From Pseudopedobacter sp038243635 (GTDB lineage: Bacteria > Bacteroidota > Bacteroidia > Sphingobacteriales > Sphingobacteriaceae), in NCBI GenBank assembly GCA_038243635.1, contig JBBSQW010000012.1, forward strand, positions 1 to 64,000: 64,000 nt of DNA, in the 5' to 3' direction. Shown piece by piece: positions 61,081-64,000 of this stretch (the stretch's first letter is position 1; each line of letters starts with the position of its first letter). The position numbers and the translations under genes were made by a program. The notes under the pieces were generated by a model. The model searched no databases and had not been told where the DNA came from. It saw nothing but the letters and a program-made list of their open reading frames with translations.

Positions 61081-61884
61081 ATGAATAGAATTTCGTTCCC
61101 TATATATTTAATCCTACTTTCGCTGATTTCGTTAAGCTCCTGTAAATCAAAGAAGAACGCTTTGTTTAATACTAAGAATGAAGATGTTCGAGTTAATTTG
61201 CCAGTGTATGTGGTGCAGAAAGGTAGTGACAGTTTATACTTGAAGGAACAAGTGATTGCGCCAGGAGATTTTCTGGTGATTCAAAACCTACAAAATGAAA
61301 ATCTGATTACGCAAGGCAGCGGAAACTCGCAGGCCATACAAAATATTCAGAATTCTAGCTCCAGCGGTTACCGTTATCGGGTAGAAAACGATGGTAGCGT
61401 ATTGGTACCCGTACTGGGAAGGGTGAATTTGGGAGGACTTTCCAGAGTAAAAGCTGAAAAACAGTTAAACAAACTTTATGAGACCGACCTCCTTAAAGAT
61501 CCGATCATCAGCTTAAGCATCGTTAATTTACAAGTCACCATGCTTGGCGAGTTTGGTAAACAAGGGAATTTTGTTTTAGAAAAAGACCAAGTCTCTTTGG
61601 TACAAATGCTTGGAGAAGCAGGCGGACTCAGTCCTAGAGCAAACAAGAAGCGCATCAAAATTATTCGTGGCGATTACCAAAATCCACATGTTTTTGTAGT
61701 GGACTTAACAGATATCAATAGCTTGAGCGACCCAAGGTTATTTTTGCGTAATAACGATATTGTATATGCCGAAACCAAAGGCATTTTCCAGAACTTAGAC
61801 GTTTTGGCACCTGCCACTTCTGTATTAGGAATTGGCCTTAGCCTCTTTAATGTTTTTTTGTTGATTAAAACTTTGAACAATTAA
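61081..61884 (+). CDS. polysaccharide export lipoprotein (Wza-like)
   Basis: Started at MNRISFPIYLILLSLISLSS, then CKSKK (lipobox LSSC), 267 residues. The poly-export domain (about 95-175: YRYRVENDGSVLVPVLGRVN and GLSRVKAEKQLNKLYE) is followed by an SLBB-type domain (VTMLGEFGKQGNFVLEKDQV). The end is a hydrophobic helix (SVLGIGLSLFNVFLLIKTL) that may span a membrane. Wza-like proteins form the outer-membrane channel for capsule or exopolysaccharide. The Wzc-like gene starts 2 bases later. Confidence 0.93.
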   Translation: MNRISFPIYLILLSLISLSSCKSKKNALFNTKNEDVRVNLPVYVVQKGSDSLYLKEQVIAPGDFLVIQNLQNENLITQGSGNSQAIQNIQNSSSSGYRYRVENDGSVLVPVLGRVNLGGLSRVKAEKQLNKLYETDLLKDPIISLSIVNLQVTMLGEFGKQGNFVLEKDQVSLVQMLGEAGGLSPRANKKRIKIIRGDYQNPHVFVVDLTDINSLSDPRLFLRNNDIVYAETKGIFQNLDVLAPATSVLGIGLSLFNVFLLIKTLNN

Positions 61885-61886
61885 AT

Positions 61887-64000
61887 ATGGATGCTAAACC
61901 GAAGAATACGGCTGCTAAACAGGAAATAGATTACACTAAATTTATCAGAATCTTGCTGAGCAGATGGTATTGGATAGTTGGAACCACTATAATGGCTGCT
62001 GTGATTGCCTATGCTTATCTTTGGTACACCCCAAAAATGTATAGCACTGCGGCCTACGTTAAGTTTGAAGAAAAACAGCCAGATTTAACGGCAGCGGTAA
62101 GCTTAAGCAATTATAGCCGTTCTTATACCAATAAAATAGCCGCAGAAAGCTGGACGTTTAAAAGTCGAAGAGTAATGGAGAGGGCTGTGGAATATATAGA
62201 TTGGCGTATTACCTATTCATTAAACGGACGTATTAGGAATTCTGATCTATATCCTGAAAAGCCATTTAAAATCATCATCCTGCAACAAGATAGTACGCAG
62301 TTTTATAATAAGCCCATCAGTTTTAAGAAGAAATCAGCTACGGGCTATGAAATCAGCTATCCTTTAGGCGGAAAAACGGAAACAGTGGACGCATCATTCG
62401 GGCGACCTGTGAAAGTTCCTGGCGTTATTTTTTCCATAGAAAATGGCAACCACATTTCCGAAACCTCAGTTTACAACTTTAAGTTTAACCACAAATATGA
62501 ATTTTACGGAAGGATAGGCAGCGGTTTTAACATCAGCGAAGCTGCAAAATATTCTTCGGTAGCCATGCTTACAAAAACAGACCCAAACCCTTATTTCGCT
62601 GCTGACGCCATCAACGCAATTATACGGGTATACAGAGAATTAGATTTAGAGGATAAAACACAATCTGCCAAGCAAATTATCGATTTTATTGACCAGCAAC
62701 TCAACAATCTTTCGCTTACGGTACGCAGTTCTGGCGAAAAGCTGAAAGAGTTTAAGCAAAACAATAACTTTTTAGACCTAAGCAATTCTTCGCAGGCGGT
62801 ACTCACAAAAGTGACCACCATGGAAACCGAGAACAGAAGCTTCGACATCCAAATCATCTTGCTCAAACAATTACAGCAACAACTTAAAAAGAACGAACAA
62901 AATATAAGCCTCAATTTTAACTTGGACGGTGCCATAGACCCGCTTTTGAATTCTTTAGTTACAGAATGGAATAGCTTGATTCAGGAACGGGTGAGTTTGA
63001 TGAATACCTACAAAGCCAACTCTAAACCAATTTTGGAGATTGATGAAAAACTTGATATCCTACGAAACTCTGCCAATGCCAATATGCAGGCGAACCTCAA
63101 CCGCATGGTGCAGCAAAAAAATTATAATCAAGCACAATTGGATAAAGCTTATCAAGAGTTGAGTAGCCTACCCCAACAGGAAAGACAGCTTTTTGGTTTG
63201 CAAAGGGATTATGATATCAATGAAAAGATTTACAGTTATCTTTCTGAGAAAAAATTAGAGGCGCAAATAGGTAAAGCTTCCGTATTAGCTGGTGCTACCG
63301 TGGTTGACCGGGCAGAACCTAATACTTCGCCCATCTCTCCAAACACCTCATCTGTATGGCGAACCGCTTTGCTAATGGGTCTTGCTAGTGGCATCGGTCT
63401 AATTTTGTTGATGCGTAGTTTGAACCCTTATATCTACGATAAAGAAACTATCGAGAGCCTTACCCAAATTCCAATTATTGGTATGGTAAGGCATTTCCCA
63501 GAAACAATAGATCAAGATAATAAACAGATTTTGACTATTGCAAAACCAAAATCGTTATTTGCAGAGTCTGTACGTTCGGTGCGAACAAACCTGAGCTTTA
63601 TTGCTTCGGAAAACCAATCGAAGGTGATTTGCATAGGTTCAGAGGTTGCAGGTGAAGGAAAGTCTTTCATTACCATTAATTTAGCAAGTTCTTTAGCTTT
63701 GATTGATAAAAAGGTGATTTTTATCGCGGCAGATTTACGTCGCTCTAAAATTCACAAAGCCTTCGGTATCAAGGATAAAAAAGGGTTGAGTACCTATCTT
63801 GCCAATCAAGACCAGCTGAGTGATATCATTCACCATACCCAGCAAGAAAATTTGGATTTGATTGTTGCCGGCCCAGTTCCGCCAAACCCTGCAGAACTCA
63901 TGTACTCCGAAAGAATGATCACTTTAATTGAAGAGCTGAAACAACGATATGACTTTATTTTATTTGATACAGCACCTATCGGTTTGGTGTCTGATGCATT
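61887..64000 (+). CDS. Wzc-like polysaccharide co-polymerase / BY-kinase (truncated by window edge)
   Basis: The frame is open from ATG 61887 to the window end (704 codons). An N-terminal membrane helix (WYWIVGTTIMAAVIAYAYLW) is followed by a Wzz-type periplasmic domain with long coiled coil (KTQSAKQIIDFIDQQLNNL). A second helix (TALLMGLASGIGLILLM) comes after the Pro-rich TSPISPNTS. The cytoplasmic part shows Walker A as AGEGKSF, Walker A' as FIAADLRRSK, and Walker B as ILFDTAPIG. Typical Bacteroidota BY-kinases read DADLRR in A'; here the first Asp is Ala. Wzc proteins control polysaccharide chain length and phosphorylate themselves at a Tyr-rich tail, which lies outside the window. Confidence 0.92.
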   Translation, partial: MDAKPKNTAAKQEIDYTKFIRILLSRWYWIVGTTIMAAVIAYAYLWYTPKMYSTAAYVKFEEKQPDLTAAVSLSNYSRSYTNKIAAESWTFKSRRVMERAVEYIDWRITYSLNGRIRNSDLYPEKPFKIIILQQDSTQFYNKPISFKKKSATGYEISYPLGGKTETVDASFGRPVKVPGVIFSIENGNHISETSVYNFKFNHKYEFYGRIGSGFNISEAAKYSSVAMLTKTDPNPYFAADAINAIIRVYRELDLEDKTQSAKQIIDFIDQQLNNLSLTVRSSGEKLKEFKQNNNFLDLSNSSQAVLTKVTTMETENRSFDIQIILLKQLQQQLKKNEQNISLNFNLDGAIDPLLNSLVTEWNSLIQERVSLMNTYKANSKPILEIDEKLDILRNSANANMQANLNRMVQQKNYNQAQLDKAYQELSSLPQQERQLFGLQRDYDINEKIYSYLSEKKLEAQIGKASVLAGATVVDRAEPNTSPISPNTSSVWRTALLMGLASGIGLILLMRSLNPYIYDKETIESLTQIPIIGMVRHFPETIDQDNKQILTIAKPKSLFAESVRSVRTNLSFIASENQSKVICIGSEVAGEGKSFITINLASSLALIDKKVIFIAADLRRSKIHKAFGIKDKKGLSTYLANQDQLSDIIHHTQQENLDLIVAGPVPPNPAELMYSERMITLIEELKQRYDFILFDTAPIGLVSDA

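Overview
The window reads as chromosomal DNA of a Sphingobacteriaceae-type member of the Bacteroidota (Pedobacter or a close relative). The pointers are AT-rich sequence with almost no Shine-Dalgarno sites, promoters of the Bacteroidota form (TTTG about 19 bases upstream of TAnnTTTG), a TonB-type outer-membrane receptor, a protein with a type IX secretion (T9SS) sorting tail, a PID-CTERM protein, a DACNV-type protein, an OlsF-like ornithine lipid synthase, a FeoB-associated Cys-rich peptide and an azurin-like lipoprotein. Genus level is inference; no rRNA is present.

Layout. 1-2.3 kb: 5' end of an outer-membrane receptor, a truncated REP-associated transposase with REP hairpins, and a twice-frameshifted HEPN-type gene. 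2.4-10.7 kb: htpG, a DACNV/DisA-like nucleotide-cyclase-fold protein, cyclophilin, exonuclease III, a histidine kinase overlapping DinB and MenI-like thioesterase genes, and an intact higBA module. 10.8-23.5 kb: lipoproteins, a TlpA-like protein, acyl-CoA dehydrogenase, ilvE, a PIG-L deacetylase, a serine hydrolase, fumC, and a low-molecular-weight phosphatase. 23.6-31.5 kb: an Lrp regulator, an odd tRNA-Leu-like gene, a subclass B1 metallo-beta-lactamase, a methyltransferase, and the thrA-thrB-thrC operon. The operon is preceded by a Thr-rich leader peptide and an attenuator. 31.5-37.1 kb: a multi-PAS histidine kinase and the rplM-rpsI-rpsB-tsf operon behind a textbook promoter. 37.1-48.1 kb: accessory DNA with two toxin-antitoxin loci whose toxin genes are broken, azurin, a Kv-type channel, an AraC regulator with a CMD/DoxX operon, typA and a FeoB-associated peptide. 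48.2-52.9 kb: olsF, a VF530 protein, nadD, gmk and yicC. 53-64 kb: a repeat cluster, a PID-CTERM peptide, a very large repeat-built T9SS surface protein interrupted by one in-frame TAG, then wza- and wzc-like exopolysaccharide genes running off the window.

How it fits together. Most of the window is housekeeping. The surface-directed genes at the right edge (T9SS protein, PID-CTERM peptide, Wza/Wzc) look like an envelope and extracellular-matrix locus. The intergenic spaces carry several families of palindromic, MITE- or REP-like elements. The strongest new regulatory signal is the complete Thr attenuator upstream of thrA. The strongest oddity is the tRNA-Leu-like gene with a non-Leu anticodon and an oversized variable arm. 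Three toxin-like genes (HEPN, YoeB, YafQ types) are broken while their antitoxins, where present, and all housekeeping genes are intact.
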